A stretch of 64,000 bases of DNA from Bacteroidetes bacterium GWC2_46_850 (GTDB lineage Bacteria; Bacteroidota; Bacteroidia; Bacteroidales; Dysgonomonadaceae), in assembly GCA_001768325.1 (NCBI GenBank), contig MENQ01000021.1, positions 398,059 through 462,058 on the forward strand, in the 5' to 3' direction. Shown here in pieces: positions 29,576-37,744 of this stretch. The notes under the pieces are model-generated. The model saw only the letters and a program-made list of their open reading frames with translations, had not been told where the DNA came from and did no database searches. Position 1 is the stretch's first letter. Every line of letters starts with the position of its first letter. The position numbers and the translations under genes are program-made.

Positions 29576-32500
29576 TTAGAATGATACATTCACTCCCAAT
29601 GTATATGATTTCTGCGCCGGGTAACGGTAGAATGTTGATCCTGAAACGGTCTGTTCAGGGTCCAATCCTTTATGTTCGTAGAAAGTTAAAATATTTTCTC
29701 CTGTAAGGGACAATCTGATATCGGTCAGATTCCAGCCTGCAACCAACTTTTGAGGCAGCGCGTAGGAGAGCGAGAGATTCTTGAGTCGTGCATAGGTGGC
29801 GCTATACAAAAACCTTGTTGAGGGGATCGTATTCCAGGCGTCCGACACATAGGAGAGTCGCGGGAAGTCGGTATCCCTGTTTTCCGGAGTCCAGCGTGTT
29901 ATTGCCTCCTTCGACCAGTTTCTTCCCGGGGCATATCCCAGGTGCATGATCATTGGCTGATCCCCGTCGAAAATCTTACCCCCTATACTATAAGCGAGGA
30001 GAAACGACAACTCAAGGCCTTTGAAGGATAAATTGTTGTTTAACCCTCCATAGAGGTCGGGCAGTGAACTACCCTGAAAATAGGGTGTTGCTTCGGTTTG
30101 ATTTTCGGTTGTCGTCCGGCCGGTGATGTTCCCGCTTTCATCCACGACATCCTTATACCAGGTCGCTTTACCATTTTCAGGATTGACTCCCGCCCACTCC
30201 TTGATGTAAAAATCATATACAGAACCTCCTTCTACCATCTTCTTGGTGTTACCATACTGCCCGATTGATCCGGTTAGAATTTCCTCCTGGGGTAACTTTG
30301 TGATCCTGTTGGTATAGTGACCGAAGTTGAGGGTGATATCCCAGTTGAAATATTTGTTCCTGACAGGGGTGGCAGTTATCTGTCCGTCAATCCCCCTGTT
30401 GCTCAGGGAGCCGATGTTTGCGTTGATACCACTGTAGCCTGTGGATGGAGAGAGCGGTCTCTGGAAAAGCAGATCTTTCGATTGCCTGTTGTATAGATCC
30501 AATTGGGCAATCAGCCGGTTATCAAACAGGGAGATGTCTACTCCCACATTGAAATTCAGGTTAGTCTCCCACTTCAGGTTGGGAGTCGGCAGGTCAGAAG
30601 GCAGCAGGCCCAGCAAATCGAGGCTGTTATAGATTTCGTAGAATCCGCCATAGGCATAATTTCCGACATTGTCGTTGCCCTGGGCACCATAGCTAAACCG
30701 CAGATTCAGATTGTCAATATCCCGTACGTCCTGCAGGAAATCTTCCTTCTTCAGGTTCCAGGCTGTTCCTACCGACCAGAAGTTGCCCCATCGGGACTCC
30801 TTGCTGAATCGCGAAGAACCGTCGCGTCTGAAGCTGGCCGAGAGATGGTAGCGGTCGAGATATCCATAATCCACTTTGCTCAGCCAGCTTGCGAGGCGGT
30901 AGTTGTCGGAACTTCCAAAGAAGGTGCCGCTCGTGGAACCGGCCGAAGGTTCTGTCTTACCCAGGACCTGGAACCCGGTTCGGCTGCCGGACAGGGAGGA
31001 GGTATTGTTCACGTAAACCTCGGGCCCTGCCAACAGATTCAGGGAGTGTGATTTATTCGGGTTGAAGGTATAGTCGATAAAACTGTTCACCGTGTAGTTG
31101 AGTGTCCTGCTTGCACTTCTACTGGCCGTGCCGGCACCTTCGGAGATTACGCCAGTGCTGTAATATGAGTGTGAGTAAGCATGTGAGCTGCCTGTCCGGT
31201 AATCAATGCTTGCGGTGGTTCGTAACAACAGCCCTTGCAGAAAGGTAATGTTCAGGTTGGTGCTGAGCAGGGCCGCTTCCGTCTTGCTGCCCGAAATGGC
31301 GTGTTCTGCATTTCCGAGAATATTCACCCCGCTGGCTGCGGTGGTAGGACGCCACACGCCATAGTCCCACTTTTTATTTCCGTTTTCATCCAATGCATAG
31401 CTACCATCCGGATTGCGTTCATATACCGGGTAAATATTCGAGATAAGCCGTTGGAAATTGGCAAAGTTTCCCTGGCTGCTGTCGCTTTGAGAGGGTGCTT
31501 TTTGGTAGCTGGAGGAGAGCGATGCATTTGCACCGATGTCGAACCATTGGTTGACTTTTGACTGGATGTTGGTTCGAAAGTTAAAGCGCTCAAAATCAGA
31601 TGTCCGTATCCATCCCTCCTCGTTCAGATAGCCACCGGAAAAGAAATAACGGGTATGGGCACTCCCTCCTGCGATGCTTAAATCGTACTGCTGACGGATG
31701 CCGGTTCGTGAGATCGCTTTACCCCAGTCGTCGTTCCACAACGGAATCGCTCCGGACGCTAACCTACCGTCTGTTCCTACAGGCTTCGGGTATTGGGGAC
31801 CGTAAATATTTACCTTGAGTGCACCATCCACAAGATAATCGGTTGCATATTGAGCCGCTTCCGCAGCTGTTTTGCCCTGATCGACCCGGGTGTTGCGGAT
31901 TGCCTCCCACTGCAATTCATAATATTCATTTGGCGAGAGGTATTCATAATCTTTCACAGCGCGGCCGGTGAATCCGACACTGGCTGATAAGCTGACCTGT
32001 GGCTTTGCATTCAGATTTCCCGATTTGGTGGTGATGACGATCACGCCATTGGCACCTCTTGATCCGTAGAGGGCGCTTGCAGAAGCATCTTTCAGGATGG
32101 AAATTGACTGAATATCTTTGCCGCTAATCTGGTTGGGATTTGCTCCGGGTATACCATCCACCACATAGAGTGGAGCCGTGGAAGCGTTCACCGATCCGAT
32201 CCCTCTGACAAAGAGCGAGGCGTCGCTACCCGGTTGCCCTGCGGTAGCAATGGATTGAAGCCCTGGTACTGTTCCCTGCAATGCTTTTCCGATAGAGGTA
32301 ATCTCTAACTTCTCCAGCGCTCGGGCTCCTACCACCGCGACAGACCCGGTGTATCGTGATTTCTTTGCGGTGCCATACCCTACGACCACCACCTCATCGA
32401 GGTAATTCACATCTTCGGTGAGGGTGATGTTTACCGGAACGTTTGCTTCGTATACATAAACCTCCTCGGTCTTGAATCCCAGGAAGGTGATGGTCAAGAT

Positions 32501-32725
32501 TACCGGTAGCGGCTGTTCGGTGGCGAGACTGAACGCTCCGTTCACATCGGTGATGGTGCCGCTGGCGGTGGATTCGACATAAACCGTGACTCCCGGTATG
32601 GGCTGTTTGGCCCTGTCCACAACCGTGCCGCGAATAGTCTGCTGCGCAATAGCACTGAGTGAAAAGAAGAGGAGAAAAGAAACAAAAAGAGGTTTATTCT
32701 GAAAGAAATGTGATATATTTGTCAT
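29576..32725 (-). CDS. SusC/RagA-family TonB-dependent transporter (no STN domain)
   Basis: 1049 residues with a signal peptide ending near IAQQ. A carboxypeptidase-like domain starts at QTIRGTVVDRAKQPIPGVTVYVE, followed by the TonB-box region LDEVVVVGYGTAKKSRYTGS, a plug (ALQGTVPGLQSIATAGQPGSD, GSRGANGVIVITTKSG) and a 22-strand-type barrel ending in KSYTLGVNVSF. It has no N-terminal STN signalling domain, unlike the SusC at 58.6 kb, which fits regulation by attenuation rather than by FecR. It imports the operon's substrate across the outer membrane with TonB energy. Confidence 0.95.
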   Translation of the reverse strand: MTNISHFFQNKPLFVSFLLFFSLSAIAQQTIRGTVVDRAKQPIPGVTVYVESTASGTITDVNGAFSLATEQPLPVILTITFLGFKTEEVYVYEANVPVNITLTEDVNYLDEVVVVGYGTAKKSRYTGSVAVVGARALEKLEITSIGKALQGTVPGLQSIATAGQPGSDASLFVRGIGSVNASTAPLYVVDGIPGANPNQISGKDIQSISILKDASASALYGSRGANGVIVITTKSGNLNAKPQVSLSASVGFTGRAVKDYEYLSPNEYYELQWEAIRNTRVDQGKTAAEAAQYATDYLVDGALKVNIYGPQYPKPVGTDGRLASGAIPLWNDDWGKAISRTGIRQQYDLSIAGGSAHTRYFFSGGYLNEEGWIRTSDFERFNFRTNIQSKVNQWFDIGANASLSSSYQKAPSQSDSSQGNFANFQRLISNIYPVYERNPDGSYALDENGNKKWDYGVWRPTTAASGVNILGNAEHAISGSKTEAALLSTNLNITFLQGLLLRTTASIDYRTGSSHAYSHSYYSTGVISEGAGTASRSASRTLNYTVNSFIDYTFNPNKSHSLNLLAGPEVYVNNTSSLSGSRTGFQVLGKTEPSAGSTSGTFFGSSDNYRLASWLSKVDYGYLDRYHLSASFRRDGSSRFSKESRWGNFWSVGTAWNLKKEDFLQDVRDIDNLNLRFSYGAQGNDNVGNYAYGGFYEIYNSLDLLGLLPSDLPTPNLKWETNLNFNVGVDISLFDNRLIAQLDLYNRQSKDLLFQRPLSPSTGYSGINANIGSLSNRGIDGQITATPVRNKYFNWDITLNFGHYTNRITKLPQEEILTGSIGQYGNTKKMVEGGSVYDFYIKEWAGVNPENGKATWYKDVVDESGNITGRTTTENQTEATPYFQGSSLPDLYGGLNNNLSFKGLELSFLLAYSIGGKIFDGDQPMIMHLGYAPGRNWSKEAITRWTPENRDTDFPRLSYVSDAWNTIPSTRFLYSATYARLKNLSLSYALPQKLVAGWNLTDIRLSLTGENILTFYEHKGLDPEQTVSGSTFYRYPAQKSYTLGVNVSF

Positions 32726-32744
32726 ATTCTAAGCTTTTTAGAAG

Positions 32745-32789
32745 TAAGCGCTCCCTCATCCGACTGCAATTGGTTCCTGGGAGCGCTTA
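32745..32789 (-). promoter_or_regulatory. Intercistronic stem-loop between the PBP and susC genes
   Basis: TAAGCGCTCCC (32745-32755) and GGGAGCGCTTA (32779-32789) form a perfect 11-pair stem around a 23-base loop. It occupies the 68-bp gap. No T run follows in the minus direction, so it is not an ordinary terminator; RNA processing or differential stability of the PBP and SusC messages is likely. Confidence 0.65.
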
Positions 32790-32793
32790 TCCA

Positions 32794-33726
32794 TTAATTT
32801 GTACTGGCTGTGAATGCTAAGTTATCTATCTCTTTTAACTGGGCAGCCAGAATTTTATCTTCAACCGGCAGAAAACCATATGTCTTGTTGTATTGCTGAC
32901 CTTCCGACAGGATCCAGGTCAGGAATTTTTGCGCCTGGCTATTGTCATTCCGGTAAATAAATCCAAAATTCAGCACCGGGATTAGTTGTATCTGCTCCCT
33001 TTCGAGGAGGGCTATTGTTTGATCCATATCGGCCTGTTTCAATACTTCCCGTTGTTCTTTTCTCACATCAAGCGGTATCAATGCCAGTCCCTCTTTCAGT
33101 TTCCGCGTCTCTATGTCAAATAAATAGCTGAGATTGTTGAAGGTGACACCCACATGGTCATTTTGCACTGCATGAATGAGAAAAATGTCATCTCCTGAGA
33201 TCTTTTTGCCCTTCAACTCGACAGGAGAATGACCGAAATAAGCAGAAAAGGAAGCAGAAAAGGAGTTTGCATTATTTCCGGAATAGATGATCACATCATG
33301 TTTCTGCTCTTTCGCCGATTCTGAATCAATTTCTAAGCCATCCTTTTCAAAAAACAGTTCTTTCAACCGGTTGCTGTTTAACCCTTTTCTGTTGAACGCA
33401 TCCAACAGCGGGTTTTCTTCATTTGTGACCGGGAGCAGGGCATATCGACCGGTATAGAACAGAGGCTGACTTGCTGGGAACGTTCCATCCTTTCCGAAAC
33501 TCACCAGACTCAGGTCGGCAGCCTCACCGGAAGTTTTTTCCCCTGTCAGCACAATTTCTATACCGGGATTTGCTTTTTCATACTCGGACGCCCATTTCTC
33601 AATCAGTGGAATGGCAAACCGGGAACTTTCAATATAAAGTTTCTCTGTGGGTCTTGTCCCGGCCTTGATGGCCGTTGTGAACAAGAGTAGAACCGTCGCT
33701 AACTGAATAAACCTAAAACTTTTCAT
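32794..33726 (-). CDS. Periplasmic substrate-binding protein (type 2 PBP fold, PstS/sulfate-binding-like)
   Basis: 310 residues from Met 33726; a 13-residue in-frame extension upstream is rejected because MKSFRFIQLATVLLLFTTAIKAG is a clean signal peptide and the terminator lies in the extension region. KLYIESSRFAIPLIEKWASE, YEKANPGIEIVLTGEKTSGEA, DLSLVSFGKD and YTGRYALLPVTNEENP follow the layout of solute-binding proteins for phosphate, sulfate or similar anions. A late segment AQKFLTWILSEGQQY is also PBP-like. No ABC permease is near. As first gene after the Cys/Met leader, it probably binds a sulfur compound; that is inference. Finding a PBP in front of a SusCD pair is unusual. Confidence 0.75.
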   Translation of the reverse strand: MKSFRFIQLATVLLLFTTAIKAGTRPTEKLYIESSRFAIPLIEKWASEYEKANPGIEIVLTGEKTSGEAADLSLVSFGKDGTFPASQPLFYTGRYALLPVTNEENPLLDAFNRKGLNSNRLKELFFEKDGLEIDSESAKEQKHDVIIYSGNNANSFSASFSAYFGHSPVELKGKKISGDDIFLIHAVQNDHVGVTFNNLSYLFDIETRKLKEGLALIPLDVRKEQREVLKQADMDQTIALLEREQIQLIPVLNFGFIYRNDNSQAQKFLTWILSEGQQYNKTYGFLPVEDKILAAQLKEIDNLAFTASTN

Positions 33727-33752
33727 CGCGCTTTTTTTAAAAATTAATGAAT

Positions 33753-33783
33753 AAAAAAACTCCACCGATATGCATCGGTGGAG
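33753..33783 (-). terminator. Attenuator terminator between the Cys/Met leader and the PBP gene
   Basis: Read on the minus strand, CTCCACCGAT and ATCGGTGGAG (33760-33769 and 33774-33783) form a perfect 10-pair stem with a four-base loop, followed directly by seven T (33753-33759). It lies 31 bp after the leader-peptide stop and 26 bp before the PBP start. A complete terminator inside a leader, with no other minus-strand gene upstream, only makes sense as a conditional terminator. Confidence 0.85.
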
Positions 33784-33814
33784 TTCCCTATAAAATTGTA
33801 TTTAATATGATCTC

Positions 33815-33907
33815 TTATCCTTTCCCGACACGACAGCGTTTTATGAACATACACATGTCCATAGAACAACAACACATCATCATGGATGAAGTATGTGTAC
33901 CTGTCAT
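33815..33907 (-). CDS. Cysteine/methionine-rich leader peptide
   Basis: From ATG 33883 the frame encodes 22 residues beginning MMMCCCSMDMCMF and ending at TAA 33815; an in-frame ATG at 33907 would add MTGTHTSS (30 residues in all). Five Cys and six Met codons occur in the 22, including three Met then three Cys in a row, far above chance. It lies about 60-80 bp after a good promoter and just before an intrinsic terminator, the arrangement of amino-acid biosynthetic leader peptides. Stalling when Cys-tRNA or Met-tRNA is scarce would be expected to prevent termination and turn on the five-gene operon. The frame also extends upstream to 34027, but that start is before the promoter. Confidence 0.8.
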   Translation of the reverse strand: MTGTHTSSMMMCCCSMDMCMFIKRCRVGKG

Positions 33908-33971
33908 ATCTTGTGAAAAAGCTTTCAAAATTATTCTGTTCTTAAAACAAATTAGTTTTTCTTTCGAAAAA

Positions 33972-34003
33972 CAAAGATAAAGTAATTTATTTCTTCTTTC
34001 CAA
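33972..34003 (-). promoter_or_regulatory. Promoter of the Cys/Met leader operon
   Basis: TATCTTTG (33972-33979, matching TAnnTTTG) with TTG at 34001-34003, spacing 21 bp, on the minus strand. Transcription would start near 33965 and include the leader peptide and the attenuator. Confidence 0.65.
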
Positions 34004-34095
34004 GCGATAAATAAATTTTTTTCTCATGAAATAAATGAAATTCTGGAAAAATGATCGTTTAAACTCCTTTTTTGTGTAATTATTCTACTGAGTAT

Positions 34096-34155
34096 GTGGG
34101 CATATGCGGGAGGCTGCCTATCCATCATAGATATTATTTATAAATGCATGCCCAC
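34096..34155. repeat. Inverted repeat upstream of the GH123-like gene
   Basis: GTGGGCATATGC (34096-34107) and GCATGCCCAC (34146-34155) are inverted copies apart from two extra bases, 38 bp apart. They lie upstream of the TATATTTG box of the GH123-like gene and could be a regulator site. No other feature is visible between 34004 and 34220. Confidence 0.4.
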
Positions 34156-34220
34156 CAGCATTATCGGTCAGAAACATAAATAAAAGATTCCATCTGGGGG
34201 ATATTTTGTTGCGGATGTTC

Positions 34221-34228
34221 TATATTTG
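34221..34228 (+). promoter_or_regulatory. -7 box for the GH123-like gene
   Basis: TATATTTG matches TAnnTTTG and lies 23 bp upstream of the start codon at 34252. No clear -33 element at the right distance. Confidence 0.5.
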
Positions 34229-34251
34229 CATTAAAGTTAATACCTGTTTTT

Positions 34252-36030
34252 ATGATAAGTTCCAAACCATTTATTACGCAATTGATTTCAATTATCGTGC
34301 TGGGTGCCGCTATAATAGGTTTAGTTTCCTGTGAAAGCAAGAGACCCAAAAAAGAGTTGATCACCTTCGAAGAAATGGCTGATCCTACCGTGGACACGCT
34401 GTCGGATTGGTCAAATGTGCCTTCTGGTTTACAGGCTTCGTTTATCACCACGGATGAGAGAATCCCTAAATCAGTGGCTCCTGAGGTGACAATGGCAAAG
34501 AGCATCAAAGTTACCGGATGGAAAGGAGAGAGCGTATCGGCACAGTTGCTCTTGTGGTCTGCAGAAAAGGTAAATCAGGTAGAATTGGAATTTGATGAAT
34601 TCAGATCGGATGCTGCACTGCTGCCTGCATCGGTCGCGCAGGCCCGATTTGTACGTTACGTGATGACCGATGAATTTGCTTCGGGTTGCGGACACCGGGA
34701 GCCTGAAAATTTCGCAGCATCGCTTTCAGCCGATATGCTCGACAATCTGGACCACTTTGACATCGAAGCCAAAACTGCAAGACCAGTCTGGCTCACTTTC
34801 AAAATTCCTTCCGATGCGACACCAGGGGTATATAAAGGGAGACTGAATCTTTATGCCGAAAGAGGTTTTGCTGAGGATTTTGAGATCGAAATTGAGGTGG
34901 TGGACAGGTTGCTGCCTGAACCATCGGAATGGGCTTACCATCTCGATCTGTGGCAACATCCCTCTGCCGTGGCGAGGGTACATGATCTGGAAATGTGGAG
35001 TGATGCCCATTTCGAGAAGATGAAACCGCTGATGCAAATGCTGGCCAATGCCGGTCAAAAGGTGATTACCGCTACTTTGAATATCGATCCGTGGAATAAT
35101 CAATCCTTTGATGCATATGCAGATATGATTATATGGACCAAAAACAAGGATCAGAGCTGGAGTTTCGATTATACCATTTTCGACCGCTGGGTGGAGTTTA
35201 TGATGGACATGGGCATCGACAAGATGATCAACTGTTACTCGTTGCTTACCTGGAACAACAAGCTCCATTACAACGATATGGAAAAGAAGGAGCTGGTTAC
35301 CCTGGAGCTGAAGGCTCAGTCGGACGAGTATGTCGAACTGTGGAGTATATTTCTGCAGGATTTCACGCGGCATCTGAAGCAGAAAGGGTGGCTGGAGATA
35401 ACCAATATTGCCATGGATGAACGGGCTCCAGCCGATATGCAGGCGGCCATGAAGGTACTGGCAAGTGCAGCTCCTGAACTGGGTATTTCACTTGCTGACA
35501 ACCACAAAAGTTATAAATCGTATCCCGCGATCAGGGATATTAGCGTGGGTGCACGCAGTGCTGTTGACCGGGAAGATATTGTCGCACGCAGGTCCAAAGG
35601 GTTGGTAACCACCTGGTATGTTTGTTGCGCGGATCCCTTTGCCAATATGTTTACCTTCTCGGCACCTGCAGAAGCGGTCTATGCCGCCTGGCACACGGTT
35701 GCGGCCGATCTCGACGGCATGCTTCGCTGGGCCTATAATTCGTGGGTGGAGAATCCGCTGACCGATTCCCGATTCAGAACATGGCCGGCGGGTGATACCT
35801 ACATGGTCTATCCCGATGCACGCAGCTCCATCCGCTTTGAGCGGCTTGTTGAGGGAATTCAGGACGCCGAAAAGATTCGCATCCTGCGCAAACAATACAC
35901 GGATATAAACAGTCCCGAATCGCTGGCGAAGCTACAAAAGCTGGAAGAGGCGATTGCCTTCTTCGATACGCTGGAGCCGGCTTCCGACTGGCAGGAGCGG
36001 CTCAACGCTGCGAAAAAGTTGCTGAATTAG
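34252..36030 (+). CDS. GH123-like glycosidase (DUF4091 catalytic domain), lipoprotein
   Basis: 592 residues. AAIIGLVSCES is a lipobox, so it is probably surface or periplasmic. An N-terminal beta-sandwich (about 60-225: SIKVTGWKGESVSAQLLLWS, PSDATPGVYKGRLNL) precedes a TIM-barrel (about 230-560: AYHLDLWQHPSAVAR, TWYVCCADPFANMFTFSAPAEAVYAAWH). The Asp-Glu pair in NIAMDERAP (D389, E390) matches the catalytic pair of GH123, which uses substrate-assisted hydrolysis of beta-N-acetylgalactosaminides. Neighbouring sulfatases on the other strand suggest a sulfated GalNAc-containing glycan. A shared bidirectional terminator follows. Confidence 0.83.
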   Translation: MISSKPFITQLISIIVLGAAIIGLVSCESKRPKKELITFEEMADPTVDTLSDWSNVPSGLQASFITTDERIPKSVAPEVTMAKSIKVTGWKGESVSAQLLLWSAEKVNQVELEFDEFRSDAALLPASVAQARFVRYVMTDEFASGCGHREPENFAASLSADMLDNLDHFDIEAKTARPVWLTFKIPSDATPGVYKGRLNLYAERGFAEDFEIEIEVVDRLLPEPSEWAYHLDLWQHPSAVARVHDLEMWSDAHFEKMKPLMQMLANAGQKVITATLNIDPWNNQSFDAYADMIIWTKNKDQSWSFDYTIFDRWVEFMMDMGIDKMINCYSLLTWNNKLHYNDMEKKELVTLELKAQSDEYVELWSIFLQDFTRHLKQKGWLEITNIAMDERAPADMQAAMKVLASAAPELGISLADNHKSYKSYPAIRDISVGARSAVDREDIVARRSKGLVTTWYVCCADPFANMFTFSAPAEAVYAAWHTVAADLDGMLRWAYNSWVENPLTDSRFRTWPAGDTYMVYPDARSSIRFERLVEGIQDAEKIRILRKQYTDINSPESLAKLQKLEEAIAFFDTLEPASDWQERLNAAKKLLN

Positions 36031-36079
36031 ACTCTTCTATTACCTCCAGGATTCCGGATGGGTATTGTTTACAGCACGC

Positions 36080-36110
36080 AAAGGGTTGCCGGTGAGGCCG
36101 GTAACCTTTT
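36080..36110. terminator. Bidirectional terminator between the GH123-like gene and the sulfatase operon
   Basis: AAAGGGTTGCCGG (36080-36092) and CCGGTAACCTTTT (36098-36110) pair with small mismatches; T-rich flanks exist in both directions. It lies midway between two convergent stop codons (36030 and 36121). Confidence 0.7.
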
Positions 36111-36120
36111 ACGTTTGAAT

Positions 36121-37713
36121 TTATTTGGCAGTCTTGTGATCCAGGAATTTCTGTAGAAAACGATGATTCAGCTCGTCGCTGTCGCCATACTGTGTCCGCA
36201 GTTCTTCCAGCCTTTTGTGGAGGTTTTTCCGTACTTCCGCATAGGCAGGGTCGTCATAAATATTCGACATCTCTTTTGGGTCTGCTTTCAGGTCGTACAT
36301 CTCCCACTCGTCGATATCATAATAAAAATGAATCAGCTTATAGCGGTCTGTGGAGATGCCGTAGTGCCGTTTTACCATGTGTTCCGCAGGGTATTCGTAG
36401 TAGGTGTAATAGACCGCATCACGCCACTGATCTGTTTTTCCGGCGACAAGCTTGCGGAACGATTCACCCTGCATCTCTTTTGGAGCGTCAATACCGGCGT
36501 AGTCGAGCAGGGTGGGGGCAAAGTCGAGGTTCTGTACCAGCTTGTCGATTACGGTACCTGCTTTGATCTCTTTCGGATAGCGGATCAACAGCGGTGTCCT
36601 GAACGATTCCTCATACATGAACCGCTTGTCGAACCAGCCATGTTCACCCAAGTAAAAGCCCTGGTCGGAAGTGTAGACAACAATGGTATTTTCTGCCAGG
36701 CCTGATTCTTCCAGATAATCGAGCAGTTCACCCACGCCATCGTCTACCGACTTGATGGTGCGCAGGTAATCTTTGATATAACGGTTATATTTCCAGCGCG
36801 CGATCTCTTCGTCGGTCATGTGGGCGTAGTTGGCTTTAAACGCTTCGTTTTTGGGTGTGTAGGCGGCAAGCCAGTCGGCCTTCTGTTGAGGCGTAAACCG
36901 CTTCAGTTGATTGTAGAATCCGGTGCTGTCGCCATCGGGGTCGACGATCATCTTGAAGTCGTGTCCCCATTTAGCATGTCCGTGAATCTGCATCTCCTGT
37001 TCTTTGGCGGCGGTTCCTCGCCCTTCGTACTTGTCGAAGAAGGTCGTGGGAGGCTCAAAGGTCACATCATCGTATAGTGTCAGGTACTCGGGTGCCGGCT
37101 GCCAGTTGCGGTGGGGTGCTTTCTGGTGATAGAGCACGCAGAACGGTTTCTCGGGGTCGCGTTTGTTTTTTAACCAGTCGAGTGTCTCTTCCGTGATGAT
37201 GTCGGTGCAATAACCCTCTTTTCGCACCCTTTTGCCATCGATGAGGAAGTCGGGGTTGTAATACTCACCCTGACCCGGCAGCACCATGGAGTAATCGAAA
37301 CCCTGCGGAATGCCATCGAGGTGTATCTTTCCGATCATCGCCGTCTGGTATCCGTTTGCCTGCATCAGTTTCGGGAAGTTGGGCTGATCCCAGTCGAAAG
37401 GTTGTAAATTATCAACTTTCCCGTTGACAAAACTATGTTTCCCGGTAAGCAGCACCGCCCTGCTGGGTGCGCTGATGGAGTTGGTGACGGTGGAGCGGGT
37501 GAACATGGCTCCCTCCTCTGCCAGCCGGTCGATGTTGGGTGTCTGATTCAATCCGTGTCCGTAAGCGCTGATTGCCTGATAGGCGTGATCATCACTCATG
37601 ATGTAGATTATATTCGGCCTTTGCTCTTTTTTTACCTGATTCTGGCAGGATCCAAGCAGGGCACTTGAACTTACACCAAATAAAGTTGCGGCGGTGATAA
37701 AATTAGTCTTCAT
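36121..37713 (-). CDS. Serine-type sulfatase (S1 family), lipoprotein
   Basis: 530 residues. SALLGSCQNQ is a lipobox. The sulfatase signature SAPSRAVLLTGK places the residue to be converted to formylglycine at Ser 81, so maturation needs an anaerobic radical-SAM maturase (anSME). Metal-site segments are IIYIMSDDHAYQ near the N-terminus and VVYTSDQGFYLGEHGWFDKR late in the domain. The pattern resembles S1_11-type enzymes (GlcNAc-6-O-sulfatases), but the subfamily is recalled, not computed. It is the last gene of the GH2 - phosphoesterase - three-sulfatase operon, 31 bp after its neighbour. Confidence 0.92.
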   Translation of the reverse strand: MKTNFITAATLFGVSSSALLGSCQNQVKKEQRPNIIYIMSDDHAYQAISAYGHGLNQTPNIDRLAEEGAMFTRSTVTNSISAPSRAVLLTGKHSFVNGKVDNLQPFDWDQPNFPKLMQANGYQTAMIGKIHLDGIPQGFDYSMVLPGQGEYYNPDFLIDGKRVRKEGYCTDIITEETLDWLKNKRDPEKPFCVLYHQKAPHRNWQPAPEYLTLYDDVTFEPPTTFFDKYEGRGTAAKEQEMQIHGHAKWGHDFKMIVDPDGDSTGFYNQLKRFTPQQKADWLAAYTPKNEAFKANYAHMTDEEIARWKYNRYIKDYLRTIKSVDDGVGELLDYLEESGLAENTIVVYTSDQGFYLGEHGWFDKRFMYEESFRTPLLIRYPKEIKAGTVIDKLVQNLDFAPTLLDYAGIDAPKEMQGESFRKLVAGKTDQWRDAVYYTYYEYPAEHMVKRHYGISTDRYKLIHFYYDIDEWEMYDLKADPKEMSNIYDDPAYAEVRKNLHKRLEELRTQYGDSDELNHRFLQKFLDHKTAK

Positions 37714-37744
37714 ATCAAAATTGTCTGTTCAAAATCGTTTGTCT

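Noticed and set aside
33815..34027. A 70-codon version of the Cys/Met peptide
   Set aside because: Its start is upstream of the promoter box at 33972-33979, so it would not be on the transcript; the shorter starts at 33907 or 33883 are preferred.
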